In this document: positions 16,555 to 23,517 of the stretch, piece after piece | Layout of the letters: each line of letters opens with the position of its first letter | How positions within the stretch are numbered: the first letter of the stretch is position 1 | NCBI GenBank assembly: GCA_944324735.1 | Contig: CALUXL010000035.1 | Span: forward strand, 1-32,068 | Direction: 5' to 3' | From: an uncultured Elusimicrobiales bacterium | Lineage (GTDB): Bacteria > Elusimicrobiota > Elusimicrobia > Elusimicrobiales > Elusimicrobiaceae | Length of the DNA: 32,068 nucleotides | Notes under the pieces: generated by a model | The model's database searches: none | Told to the model about the DNA's origin: nothing | Seen by the model: only the letters and a program-made list of their open reading frames with translations | Translations under genes and position numbers: made by a program

Positions 16555-17921
16555 CAGTATTTCCCCAAATCCGTGCGCCTGCGTAAATGCTTGCGCACGT
16601 CGTTAAAAGTAATTCCTTCGGGCCGCGTAATTTGTTGCGGCACGGGTTTAGCCAAATACCGGCTATACCCCTGCGCCATATAGCGAAAAGCATCCGCCCC
16701 ATGGCTGGCCCAGTTATGAAGCGGCTCCTTGCTAAAAATCATTCTGTTGGCGTCGTATTTGCGTTGGTAATTTCGCAAACACTCCAGCAAATCCTGCGTT
16801 TTATCGGCGTCAAAAAAGATGTTTTCAAACAGCATTTTGGCGCCGTTTATGCCGTCGGCCACTCTGTCGGCCGGCAATACTTCCACGGTAAAGCCTTTGG
16901 CTTCCAGGGCTTGGCGGCGGTTGCGTCCGGTAATCCATTCGCGGTTTGCTCCGTCGTGCGGGATAAACAGCGTCCCGTAGCTGTAGCCAAATTCTTCGCG
17001 CTTTTGCCGAAGAACATCCACATAATGATCCATTCCCTCGTTGTTGTTGGCGTAGTAATCCAACAGGCGGATTTCTTTGCCCACAAACTGCGCAAAAACG
17101 ATAGCCGTGCTGTCGTCAACGCCCAAATCCCAAAAGGTGTACACCCTAAACCGCGGGTCATATTCCAGCTTTTTAATGCGCCCCTGCTGCTCGGCAAGGC
17201 CCATTTCTTTGGTGTAAATACCACCTGCAATGCCTTCGCTCCACACCCCCAGCAAAAAGCGGTTTCGTTCTTCTTCGCTAAGCCCCTGCAATACGGTCAA
17301 ATAATCTTCGGGCAGGTTTTGCAGGTTGTCTGTCGGGTTTAACAGGCAGCTTGCATAATCATGCGGCCGTACGAGCGGTGTTTTATCGGCCGGGTTCTGT
17401 TTTTCAATCCATACTTTGTACGCCCAATGCCACCGGCCGGGCGGGTTGCAGTCGCAATAAAGTTTATTTTTAAGCCCGTTTTTTAAGGACAAACGCGTCA
17501 GCACCTTGTTAAACATCGCAAACGAAATTTCCGATATTTCGTTTAAAAAAATGGTGTTGTACTCTTTCCCCAAAATAGCGTCCGAATTGCGGTTGTCGTC
17601 CAGATACGAAAACCACACCTCGCTGCCGTTTTCAAAGCGCAAATACAGTTCCTGGTCGTTTTGATAGGGCTCAATCCCGCCAAAACACAGCCGCAATACT
17701 TTGGGCAAGGTGTCCAGCCAAACGGATTCTTTGAGCGATTTTCTCGTCTGCCTAAATACAATATGGCGGCTAAAGGGCTCTTTCAGCGCACGGATCAAAA
17801 TGTTTCGCAGGATGACGAAAGTTTTTCCGCTTCTGCTGCCGCCAAAGAGCAAAATAAACTTGGCTGCCGAGTTCAGCACCTCTCGCGCCTTTTTTTGAAT
17901 AGCCGTCAGCGCAAAGCCCAT
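16554..17921 (-). CDS. terL: Terminase large subunit
   Basis: 455 residues. Walker A is at 27-34 (GGSRSGKT), after the 'FILLFGGSR' strand. The Walker B-like strand is at 123-130 (TIFLNEIS, with Asn where Asp is more common). A 'CDCNPPGRWHWAYK' block at 156-169 is typical of the PBSX/Terminase_3-like group. The nuclease half begins near 'FWDLGVDDSTAIVF', with further acidic positions in 'IPHDGANREW' and 'HGADAFRYM'. The product pumps and cuts DNA at the portal. The ATG has GGGGGA upstream and the gene lies 9 bases after the small subunit. Confidence 0.9.
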   Translation of the reverse strand: MGFALTAIQKKAREVLNSAAKFILLFGGSRSGKTFVILRNILIRALKEPFSRHIVFRQTRKSLKESVWLDTLPKVLRLCFGGIEPYQNDQELYLRFENGSEVWFSYLDDNRNSDAILGKEYNTIFLNEISEISFAMFNKVLTRLSLKNGLKNKLYCDCNPPGRWHWAYKVWIEKQNPADKTPLVRPHDYASCLLNPTDNLQNLPEDYLTVLQGLSEEERNRFLLGVWSEGIAGGIYTKEMGLAEQQGRIKKLEYDPRFRVYTFWDLGVDDSTAIVFAQFVGKEIRLLDYYANNNEGMDHYVDVLRQKREEFGYSYGTLFIPHDGANREWITGRNRRQALEAKGFTVEVLPADRVADGINGAKMLFENIFFDADKTQDLLECLRNYQRKYDANRMIFSKEPLHNWASHGADAFRYMAQGYSRYLAKPVPQQITRPEGITFNDVRKHLRRRTDLGKY

Positions 17922-17930
17922 ACATCCCCC

Positions 17931-18335
17931 TTACGCCGCTTTATCTTCTTTGTCAAAGAGCAGCACCACCGCCGCTTTTCCGCCCGCTTCCGCTCCCACT
18001 TCCAGTTTTTTGGGCGCCAGCAGTTCAAATGTTTTTAAGGCGAGTTCCACCTGTTTGGCACTCATACCCTTGGGGTTCTTTTCCAGTAGGAAATTGCGCA
18101 CCCGCCGCGCAATGGCAGCCATCGCCACCGTTTTTGTCGTTCCGTCTTTGCTCGGCAGTTCTTCGGCAAAAACGCGCAGTAAATTTTCTTTCAGCCGGTT
18201 GCGCTCCTGCCAGCGCCTAAGGCCCGCGCTTTTGGCCTCGCGCGAAGGCTGATTGGTAGCGGAAAAACGGTGTTCTTTGGGCGGTACAATGCCGCCGCAG
18301 CCGGCTTTTTCGTGGGTAGATTTTCGTTGTCCCAT
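17931..18335 (-). CDS. terS: Terminase small subunit (DUF5681-like)
   Basis: 134 residues from the ATG at 18335, which has AGGA 6 bases upstream. A longer in-frame reading to 18443 is rejected because it would translate through two terminator hairpins. The segment 'HRFSATNQPSREAKSAGLRRW' resembles the DUF5681-type opening found on small terminases, followed by helices (55-115) that could form the DNA-binding oligomer. It directly precedes the large subunit. It is the first late gene, lying behind a promoter and two terminators. Confidence 0.65.
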   Translation of the reverse strand: MGQRKSTHEKAGCGGIVPPKEHRFSATNQPSREAKSAGLRRWQERNRLKENLLRVFAEELPSKDGTTKTVAMAAIARRVRNFLLEKNPKGMSAKQVELALKTFELLAPKKLEVGAEAGGKAAVVLLFDKEDKAA

Positions 18336-18359
18336 AGCTTTTCCTGGTGCCGGGGCAAC

Positions 18360-18385
18360 AAAAAAGCCCCGCGACCGCGGGGCTT
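18360..18385 (-). terminator. Intrinsic terminator upstream of the terminase genes
   Basis: Read leftward, a 9-base GC-rich stem (AAGCCCCGC with GCGGGGCTT) and a 4-base loop are followed by six T. It stands 25 bases before the terS start codon and no promoter lies between, so late transcription from the right must read through it. Confidence 0.8.
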
Positions 18386-18400
18386 CGTCAGATGTGTACC

Positions 18401-18446
18401 AAAAAAATGGGTTGGACACCACGGACTTTCGTCCGTTATCCAACCC
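18401..18446 (-). terminator. Nested hairpin with T-run (cassette 4 transcript)
   Basis: Leftward strand: an outer 8-base stem (GGGTTGGA with TCCAACCC) encloses an inner 6-base stem (ACGGAC with GTCCGT) closed by a GAAA tetraloop, then ATTTTTTT. It begins 9 bases after the -10 box at 18455-18460, so the predicted RNA is little more than this structure. The same layout recurs at 8244-8289, 8370-8418 and 4074-4123 on the + strand. Confidence 0.65.
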
Positions 18447-18454
18447 ACAGTGCT

Positions 18455-18483
18455 AGTATAGCTAATTACCTTTTATTTTTCAA
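18455..18483 (-). promoter_or_regulatory. Probable late promoter (sigma-70 type)
   Basis: Leftward TTGAAA, 17-base spacer, TATACT. It points at the two terminators and then at the terminase/structural operon, like lambda pR' followed by tR'. The -35 box sits at the very end of the TIR-like gene. Confidence 0.65.
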
Positions 18484-18487
18484 GTCC

Positions 18488-19465
18488 TCACAAAAACATT
18501 TCTATTTGCGCCTTTACCTTGGAAAGAAATTCTTGAATGCTTTCCTGGTCGTCTTGTTTCCAAGAAAAGATATTTTGGTGATTGACATCAAAATGAGGTT
18601 TGATTTCTTTATCTTCGCTATCTAAAATTTCCTGATTCCCTATGTAGATAACAGGTAAGCCAAGTCCTTCCGCATATCCCGCCTCCCAATAAGCGCCTTG
18701 GTTTCCATGGGTTAAGTCGCAAATCAACAGCCTGCTTTGGCGGATAGCGACGCGCAGTTTGTTATCAATCAAATTTTCTTTGCTCGGTATTTCCGGCAAC
18801 AGCCTTAATTCCAGCCCTAAGTCTTTTAGCATAGGGCTAAGTTTTTCTTTTAAGAACTCCTGCTGTTCTTTTACAAACTTCATAGCCAAGAACACATATT
18901 TGGACTCCTTATTCGGGCGTTGTAAACGCTCATATTCTTTCCAGCCAGATATAGTTAATTCTATATTTTCGTAAGAATCAGAAGGCTTGCTATTATTTAT
19001 AATAAAACCTTGTTTCAATAATTCTTCTAAAATTCTATATACAGTTTTATCAGAAAGGGCTCCTATCCAGTATTGTAATCCAACAAACTCTTTACTTTTG
19101 TGTGAAATAAATAAAGAATTGCCTAAAAATTTAGTGCAGATCCCTATAAATTCTATTGCTAAATTTGCTTGTTGAGCAGGAGTTGGTAACATGGTATCTT
19201 TCAAAATAGATACAAAATCAATAGGTGGTATTCTCTGATAAGCTTCTCTTGGATGAAATAAGCGAATATGCGCTATGCCATATCCCAGTTTTGTCCAAGC
19301 TACTAAACGGTCTTGTGGATTTTCCCATGTTTGATTAATATAGCGTTCACACGATGTGTAATCCATAGGGAATTCTCCTAAACAAGAAAACCAAACACTT
19401 TCTTGAGGAGGTCTCCTTTCTAATTCTTCATTACAAAAAGGACAACAGAGTTTTCCTTGTGCCAT
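18488..19465 (-). CDS. Zinc-ribbon, winged-helix and TIR/deoxyribosyltransferase-like protein (candidate defence gene)
   Basis: 325 residues from the ATG at 19465 with AGGAG 8 bases upstream. N-terminus: Cys8, Cys11, Cys28 and Cys39 as a zinc-ribbon-like cluster. Middle (about 135-180): a winged-helix pattern (SDKTVYRILEELLKQGFI). C-terminus (189-280): 'YVFLAMKF', then 'SRLLICDLTHGNQGAYWE' and 'AGYAEGLGLPVIYI', the signature of the Rossmann-like TIR / nucleoside 2-deoxyribosyltransferase superfamily; Glu261 is a candidate catalytic acid. Members of this superfamily include NAD-cleaving defence effectors and nucleotide sensors. The gene is AT-rich, has its own predicted promoter, and sits between replication and late genes where accessory genes accumulate. 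The anti-phage role is inference. Confidence 0.6.
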   Translation of the reverse strand: MAQGKLCCPFCNEELERRPPQESVWFSCLGEFPMDYTSCERYINQTWENPQDRLVAWTKLGYGIAHIRLFHPREAYQRIPPIDFVSILKDTMLPTPAQQANLAIEFIGICTKFLGNSLFISHKSKEFVGLQYWIGALSDKTVYRILEELLKQGFIINNSKPSDSYENIELTISGWKEYERLQRPNKESKYVFLAMKFVKEQQEFLKEKLSPMLKDLGLELRLLPEIPSKENLIDNKLRVAIRQSRLLICDLTHGNQGAYWEAGYAEGLGLPVIYIGNQEILDSEDKEIKPHFDVNHQNIFSWKQDDQESIQEFLSKVKAQIEMFL

Positions 19466-19493
19466 TGTTTTTACTCCTAAAAAATATAAATCT

Positions 19494-19522
19494 ACTCTAC
19501 CCAATACGAAGGAACTTTGCAA
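19494..19522 (-). promoter_or_regulatory. Possible promoter of the TIR-like gene
   Basis: Leftward TTGCAA, 17-base spacer, TAGAGT; each box matches consensus at four of six positions. It lies about 30 bases before the start codon and just after a terminator, so the gene needs its own promoter here. Confidence 0.4.
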
Positions 19523-19527
19523 ATCCC

Positions 19528-19550
19528 GTCTAAAATCATAGAATTTAGAC
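19528..19550 (-). promoter_or_regulatory. Dyad, possible operator
   Basis: GTCTAAA and TTTAGAC form a perfect 7-base inverted repeat around 9 bases, placed between the terminator and the possible promoter of the TIR-like gene. The arms and spacing suit a dimeric repressor, but it could also be part of the terminator tail. Confidence 0.35.
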
Positions 19551-19574
19551 AAAAAAATCCCCGCCAAAGCGGGG
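19551..19574 (-). terminator. Intrinsic terminator after the DUF2335 gene
   Basis: Leftward CCCCGC, loop TTTG, GCGGGG, then A and seven T, starting 26 bases past the DUF2335 stop. It separates this transcript from the TIR-like gene. Confidence 0.85.
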
Positions 19575-19599
19575 AGTTGAGATCCTTTAACTTATTAGC

Positions 19600-20040
19600 T
19601 TATTTATTGTTATGAAGATATGCAGTCAATAGCGCCCCAATCGTTGCACCAAAAATTATCACTGCACAATATACATGCCCCAATATCAGAGCTTTATATC
19701 CGACAAACGAAACCGCAAGGGATAAAATGAGAGCACATAGCTGCGCTCTTTGTTCCAACTTTAAAACTCCGTTATTTATAGTATGTCTATGTTTTTGTTC
19801 TTCCTCTGCCATTTTAACAATACGTTCAGGAAAAGAAGAATTTATTTTCCCATAACCAGACAAAATAGTAGGATGCGGAATAGGCCCAGAAAATTCTTGT
19901 CTACGAGCCATACGGACTAGGATTTCTTTGCCTTTAGAATCTAAAGTTTTAATTTCGGGATGATCCTTCTCTAATTCAGACAAAACTTCTTTTTCTGCAC
20001 AACTCGGTAAATTTTGCTTATCTTTATCTTTTTCCGGCAT
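19600..20040 (-). CDS. DUF2335 membrane protein
   Basis: 146 residues. The core 'GPIPHPTILSGYGKI...SFPERIVKMAEEEQKHRH' (about 52-90) is the hallmark of DUF2335. It is followed by two hydrophobic spans (about 104-122 and 126-143) ending in a short polar tail, so the protein is probably anchored in the inner membrane with a cytoplasmic N-terminal domain. The first 50 residues are charged and helical. DUF2335 proteins occur in prophages and genomic islands and have no settled function. The start overlaps the 60-residue gene by 17 bases, and a strong terminator follows. Confidence 0.75.
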   Translation of the reverse strand: MPEKDKDKQNLPSCAEKEVLSELEKDHPEIKTLDSKGKEILVRMARRQEFSGPIPHPTILSGYGKINSSFPERIVKMAEEEQKHRHTINNGVLKLEQRAQLCALILSLAVSFVGYKALILGHVYCAVIIFGATIGALLTAYLHNNK

Positions 20041-20206
20041 ATTCTATCCCTTTTCTTAAAAAATTACCAGTAGCATTCCAATCCATTTGCAATGCTTTTT
20101 TATCTTGGGATTTATTACACAGGATTTTAAAATGAGTTTTTCCTCCCAAGTTTAAAATACTGCCAACTCCCCGAATAATACTAGTATGAATTTGTTTTTT
20201 TGTCAT
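20024..20206 (-). CDS. Small basic protein paired with DUF2335
   Basis: 60 residues from the ATG at 20206, preceded by GAGG at 6 bases; an upstream in-frame start at 20275 lacks a ribosome site. It is basic, with 'MTKKQIHTSIIRGVGSILNL' at the front and 'WNATGNFLRKGIEYAGKR' at the end. It overlaps the DUF2335 gene by 17 bases, so the two are made together. No known family was recognised. Confidence 0.55.
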   Translation of the reverse strand: MTKKQIHTSIIRGVGSILNLGGKTHFKILCNKSQDKKALQMDWNATGNFLRKGIEYAGKR

Positions 20207-20351
20207 AAGCGGCCTCGTTTCTTCTATGCAACAGAACCCGTTTACTTTTATCTTAAAGCAAGCGGGAGGAAACATTCTTGTAAGTAATTCTTTTCAAATC
20301 GGTACAGCGAAACACGCGAAAAACGAATTTCGCGCGGTAATTCCTAACTAT

Positions 20352-20380
20352 ATTGTATAGGTTATAGAGTAAAAAATCAA
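20352..20380 (-). promoter_or_regulatory. Secondary promoter of the accessory island
   Basis: Leftward TTGATT, 17-base spacer, TACAAT (five of six in the -10). Confidence 0.45.
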
Positions 20381-20520
20381 GATTTCAAGTGGAACTGGGG
20401 CAAAATAAAGTGGAAACTAGACACAATAAACAAGAACCGCGGCATAAAAAACTAAAAAGAAAGCGATAAAATGTAGAAATTTTCTATAAAATTCGTTTCT
20501 TTTCCATTTTTTATAATTAT

Positions 20521-20549
20521 ATTATACTAATTTTTGTTAGTTTTGTCAA
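20521..20549 (-). promoter_or_regulatory. Perfect-consensus sigma-70 promoter
   Basis: Leftward TTGACA, exactly 17 bases, TATAAT. It is the only full consensus match seen in the window and points at the 60-residue/DUF2335 genes, so the island should be strongly expressed, probably also in the lysogen. Confidence 0.75.
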
Positions 20550-20559
20550 TAAAGTTAGT

Positions 20560-20841
20560 TTATTCAAACGCTATTTCAAAAAAGCGGGATTCATTGGGGC
20601 ACCCGAAAAATTGATACACCTCATTGGGCAAATTCCACCCGTCCACCACGCGGATGTTTACGATTCTCCGCGTAATGGTGCAGGCAGAATAACCCCTATG
20701 GAAAACGACCAAATCGCCTCTTTTTAAGCCAGATAAGCGTTTGCTCCACCCTTCAGTAAACCGGCGATATTCGCACTTTTTCCGCCCGGATTCTATTTCA
20801 TTAAACCAATGGTAAGTAAGGGACAAGTGAAATTTATTCAT
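20560..20841 (-). CDS. ASCH/PUA-like domain protein
   Basis: 93 residues with a strong AGGAGG site. 'HWFNEIESGRKKCEYRRFTEGW' followed by 'LKRGDLVVFHRGY' is the ASCH pattern: a Trp/Phe then G-(R/K)-K-x-x-E-x-R and a G-D strand. ASCH domains share the PUA beta-barrel and bind or act on RNA or modified nucleotides; small phage versions are common beside DNA modification genes. It is the last gene of the early operon. The exact substrate cannot be read from sequence. Confidence 0.7.
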   Translation of the reverse strand: MNKFHLSLTYHWFNEIESGRKKCEYRRFTEGWSKRLSGLKRGDLVVFHRGYSACTITRRIVNIRVVDGWNLPNEVYQFFGCPNESRFFEIAFE

Positions 20842-20891
20842 TTTTCCGCCTCCTTAATTATTGTTTTATGCCAATATAAAGCAGATTTAAA

Positions 20892-21110
20892 CTAAAGACA
20901 TCCTGTTTCCTTATATCCACACTCTGTGCAATCCGAAAAATAAAAATTACCTACAACATTATAAATCATGTATCTTCCACATTTTGGACAAATCTTTTTA
21001 TTGAAAGCCCGCATTCTATCAACATGTCCACATTCTGGACACTCTATAATATGCCAATCTCCATTTATGTAAAAAGTCATTGTTGTTCCGCATTCAGGGC
21101 AATTATCCAT
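20892..21110 (-). CDS. Double zinc-ribbon protein
   Basis: 72 residues with eight Cys in four CxxC pairs (4/7, 24/27, 41/44, 61/64), giving two zinc ribbons that look like an internal duplication (CPECG...CPECGHVD and CPKCGRY...CTECGYKE). It starts inside the last codons of the methyltransferase gene (8-base overlap). Likely a small nucleic-acid or protein-binding factor; function unknown. Confidence 0.65.
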   Translation of the reverse strand: MDNCPECGTTMTFYINGDWHIIECPECGHVDRMRAFNKKICPKCGRYMIYNVVGNFYFSDCTECGYKETGCL

Positions 21111-22050
21111 TTTGTGCCTCCTTCATAAAGCTAAAAATATGTGCTATCACATCAGCCGTCCAACCGTTTCCGATTATCTTATAGCGTTGTGTATTGCTTA
21201 CTCCTTCGGTGTAGTTGTCGGGCCAAGTCTGCAACCGCTCGCACTCTACCGGGGTAAGTTTACGTACAGTATAATCGCCGTCCTGCAGGTCGATTTTGTA
21301 CAGACCAGTATTAGCGCCCCAGCCACCTCCGTTCCACTTGATAGAAACGGATTTACCAAATACGCTATACACTCTGTTTTGCTGATAATCAGTTCCGTCA
21401 ATAAGCCCAATTTTGACAGGCTCCGCAACCATTGTACCCTGTTGCTTTTTGAAATACTCCCGTTCCGTAGTTCTGCCGGCGCTGCTGCAAATCGCCCTGC
21501 TTTTCAGGGCCATAGCACTACCATTTTCAAGCACGTCTTTAAGCAAAATCCCTTTATCCTGCGGCTGCGTAATACCGGGAATGTTCGTCCAGTAAAGGCG
21601 TTTGCGTTGCTGGGCAGAAACTAAAGCAGAATTAATCAAAATCGGCTCCACGCCCATAATTTCGGTTATCTTCGCCTTATCCTCTTTGCTCATGCTAGCC
21701 ACATTTTCAAGAAGAAAATACCGCGGTTTCATCGTGCGGAGCAGGCGGACAAAGTGCCAAAACAAACCGCTTCTTGTGCCTTTCAAACCTTCTCTGTTTG
21801 CTTTCGCAATGCTCAAGTCCTGGCAAGGGCTCCCACCAATAAGCAGGTCAATTTTTGGGAAGTTCCGCGCGTAGCATTGTTTCACATCGCCAACGTGGAT
21901 AATTTCCGGGTGGTTTTTCTTTGCTACCTGTATGGCGTATTTGTCCACCTCGCTGGCGTAATACTTTTCAACGGGAATACCCGCCCGTTTCAAAGCCAGG
22001 AGCCCAATACCTGCCCCGTCAAAAGCGGAAAAAACAGAGAAAGGTTTCAT
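21103..22050 (-). CDS. C5-cytosine DNA methyltransferase
   Basis: 315 residues. All main Dcm-type motifs are present in order: motif I FSAFDGAGIG (7-16), motif IV GGSPCQDLS with catalytic Cys77, motif VI ENV (115-117), motif VIII QQRKRLYW (147-154), motif IX-like RKLTPVECERLQ and motif X IGNGWTADVI. The short target-recognition region lies between VIII and IX. It methylates cytosine in DNA, probably to shield phage DNA from host restriction; the target sequence cannot be predicted. No partner endonuclease is adjacent, so it is an orphan enzyme in the early operon. Confidence 0.9.
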   Translation of the reverse strand: MKPFSVFSAFDGAGIGLLALKRAGIPVEKYYASEVDKYAIQVAKKNHPEIIHVGDVKQCYARNFPKIDLLIGGSPCQDLSIAKANREGLKGTRSGLFWHFVRLLRTMKPRYFLLENVASMSKEDKAKITEIMGVEPILINSALVSAQQRKRLYWTNIPGITQPQDKGILLKDVLENGSAMALKSRAICSSAGRTTEREYFKKQQGTMVAEPVKIGLIDGTDYQQNRVYSVFGKSVSIKWNGGGWGANTGLYKIDLQDGDYTVRKLTPVECERLQTWPDNYTEGVSNTQRYKIIGNGWTADVIAHIFSFMKEAQNG

Positions 22051-22081
22051 CTACATTCCCTCCAAAATGCCAGGGATTTAC

Positions 22082-22411
22082 TCATTGCGCCGCAAGCCGC
22101 TTTTCCCGGTCTTCCAGCCATAGTGTAAACTCTCGGCAAGTATCGCACCCCTCGGCGTTATTGCACTTCGCAAAGTCGTTACAAAATGGGGCGGATCCCG
22201 GCGCGGGTTCATCCACTCCGCCACCTGCTTCCATTTTGGGCGCCTCGGCAGCCTCCTTGCTTTTCGGCTGCTGCAACGACACAAACATTTTGCAGGCCGT
22301 GTTTTCGGCCGCCACAATACAACTATGACCCGCGCCAAACCGGCACGGCGCCAAACTGTCTGTTCCCGCAAACAATGCACACGCATTGCATTTCCGTTTT
22401 TTCTTTGCCAT
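22082..22411 (-). CDS. Cys-rich small protein
   Basis: 109 residues, GGAGGA site before the ATG. Nine Cys lie in two groups (8, 11, 23, 31, 40 and 77, 83, 89, 92) separated by a Lys/Glu/Pro-rich linker, so two metal-binding knuckles are likely. It is part of a run of Cys-rich early proteins. No known family recognised. Confidence 0.55.
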   Translation of the reverse strand: MAKKKRKCNACALFAGTDSLAPCRFGAGHSCIVAAENTACKMFVSLQQPKSKEAAEAPKMEAGGGVDEPAPGSAPFCNDFAKCNNAEGCDTCREFTLWLEDREKRLAAQ

Positions 22412-22432
22412 AATTCCTCCGTATTGCCCCGT

Positions 22433-22606
22433 TCACGCGCCGACCGCACACACACCCTTGTCAGCGCAAAAATCACAAATAAAGCCGTTTTTAAGTTCTT
22501 TTCCGTCCGCTCTAAAAAACACCTCGCCGCAATGGCTGCAGCGCCTAAAAGCGGGGTCTAATTTTTCCCGCGGGGGTTTTGCTCCCGCGCCTATTTTTTT
22601 ACGCAC
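22433..22606 (-). CDS. Small zinc-finger protein, GTG start
   Basis: 57 residues from a GTG at 22606, chosen because GAGGAGGA lies 6 bases upstream; the longer open reading to 22786 has no such site. CxxC pairs at 23/26 and 44/47 (CSHCG, CDFCA) form a probable zinc ribbon after a basic N-terminus. Function unknown. Confidence 0.55.
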   Translation of the reverse strand: MRKKIGAGAKPPREKLDPAFRRCSHCGEVFFRADGKELKNGFICDFCADKGVCAVGA

Positions 22607-22646
22607 CTTAAATCCTCCTCGTATTCGTATTCCGTGTAAAATTCCA

Positions 22647-22820
22647 TTAAAAAAGCCCTCCCGTTTCCGCAGCAGTCCCCGTATTTTGGTGGCATTTTTC
22701 AAACTTAAATCCACCGTGCAAAGCGCAGTAGCGGCACTTGTCGGAATAGGCGCTAAACGCCGCACAATGGGTGCGCCCTTCCTCACACAATCGTTCTTCC
22801 GGCGAAAGTTTGCGCGTCAT
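22647..22820 (-). CDS. Small Cys-rich protein
   Basis: 57 residues, start ATG at 22820 overlapping the stop of the DUF4406 gene as ATGA. Cys at 12, 19, 29, 32 and 43, with CRYCALHGG, suggest one metal site. The same spacing of Cys residues is common in short phage early proteins of unknown role. Confidence 0.5.
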   Translation of the reverse strand: MTRKLSPEERLCEEGRTHCAAFSAYSDKCRYCALHGGFKFEKCHQNTGTAAETGGLF

Positions 22821-23149
22821 CTGCCCTCCCACACCACCTGCATGCCGGCCATCTTGGCCACCTGCAGTTCCATTTCCACGCCGCGGGATTGCGTCGTGTC
22901 GCCAAACACATACACCACATCGGCATCCAACATCATTCGCAAAGCCCGCTTAAAGTAAAACTCATAGGCCTTGTCCGTCCCATGCGTGACGCTTATGTCC
23001 GCCGGATTCTTTACGCTGTACCCGGCCGCGCGGAACGCTTCTGCCCGCAGGTTGAATGCGGCGCGGTTGTAGTCGGGCAAGCCGGTCATCGGGCCGGATA
23101 AATACACCGTCTGAGTCGGGGCGATATTTTTGGTGTTTACCTTGAACAT
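22817..23149 (-). CDS. DUF4406 protein, nucleoside 2-deoxyribosyltransferase-like
   Basis: 110 residues, AGGAGG before the ATG. 'VYLSGPMTGLPDYNRAAF' at the front, then 'DADVVYVFGDTTQSRGVEME' is the DUF4406 pattern, a small Rossmann-like relative of nucleoside 2-deoxyribosyltransferases. In that superfamily the S-x-G-x-x-x-E segment carries the catalytic Glu. It may act on nucleotides during phage replication; the substrate is not known. Confidence 0.75.
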   Translation of the reverse strand: MFKVNTKNIAPTQTVYLSGPMTGLPDYNRAAFNLRAEAFRAAGYSVKNPADISVTHGTDKAYEFYFKRALRMMLDADVVYVFGDTTQSRGVEMELQVAKMAGMQVVWEGR

Positions 23150-23157
23150 ATTTCCTC

Positions 23158-23517
23158 CTAAAACATTCGGTTCGTCAGTTCCCCCCAGCTAAACCAGCGC
23201 CGGGTAGGGTTTTTGATAAGTGCTTTCTGCAAGGTGTCCAACGTTATGCCAGGGGGCAATTTCGCGCCCCGGTTGGAAAAGTCCGGGTTAGATACCGGCC
23301 CCGTAAACAAAGCCACCAGGCGCCCGCGCTTTCCGTTTTCTTGGCAGCCTAAGCACACTAGGCTGTTGCACACGTGGATCATCGGTTTATTGTCGCCCAT
23401 ATCCACAAATACGGCAAAAGAAGCCCGCCCATAGTCGCCGCACACCGGGCAAAGCATATTGCTGGGCGTCTTAAAGCTGCTCTGCATGGCGCTGTCCGGG
23501 CCGTAAAAATTTGCCAT
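23158..23517 (-). CDS. Small zinc-binding protein
   Basis: 119 residues, GAGGA upstream of the ATG. Cys23/26 (CPVCG) and Cys50/55/58 (CNSLVCLGC) form a probable zinc site, with a folded basic C-terminus. The start lies inside the initiator gene (47-base overlap), so it is made with the replication proteins. Function unknown. Confidence 0.55.
   Translation of the reverse strand: MANFYGPDSAMQSSFKTPSNMLCPVCGDYGRASFAVFVDMGDNKPMIHVCNSLVCLGCQENGKRGRLVALFTGPVSNPDFSNRGAKLPPGITLDTLQKALIKNPTRRWFSWGELTNRMF

Larger units (their letters stand above)
20276..20559 (-). promoter_or_regulatory. AT-rich intergenic control region of the accessory island
   Basis: No convincing gene. It holds two leftward promoters (20521-20549 and 20352-20380), a hairpin with arms CGCGAAA/TTTCGCG at 20317-20336, and two direct copies of AGTGGAA (near 20389 and 20410). 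The leader before the 60-residue gene would be over 300 bases from the first promoter. Confidence 0.5.

Noticed and set aside
18336-18443. Longer small terminase starting at 18443
   Set aside because: The extra residues would be translated from two terminator hairpins and there is a suitable ATG at 18335.
18360-18446. Hammerhead ribozyme near the late promoter
   Set aside because: A CTGACGA and a GAAA are present, but stems and cleavage site are not arranged as in hammerheads.
22607-22786. 117-residue version of the zinc-finger gene
   Set aside because: The GTG at 22606 has a very strong ribosome site; the extension has none.
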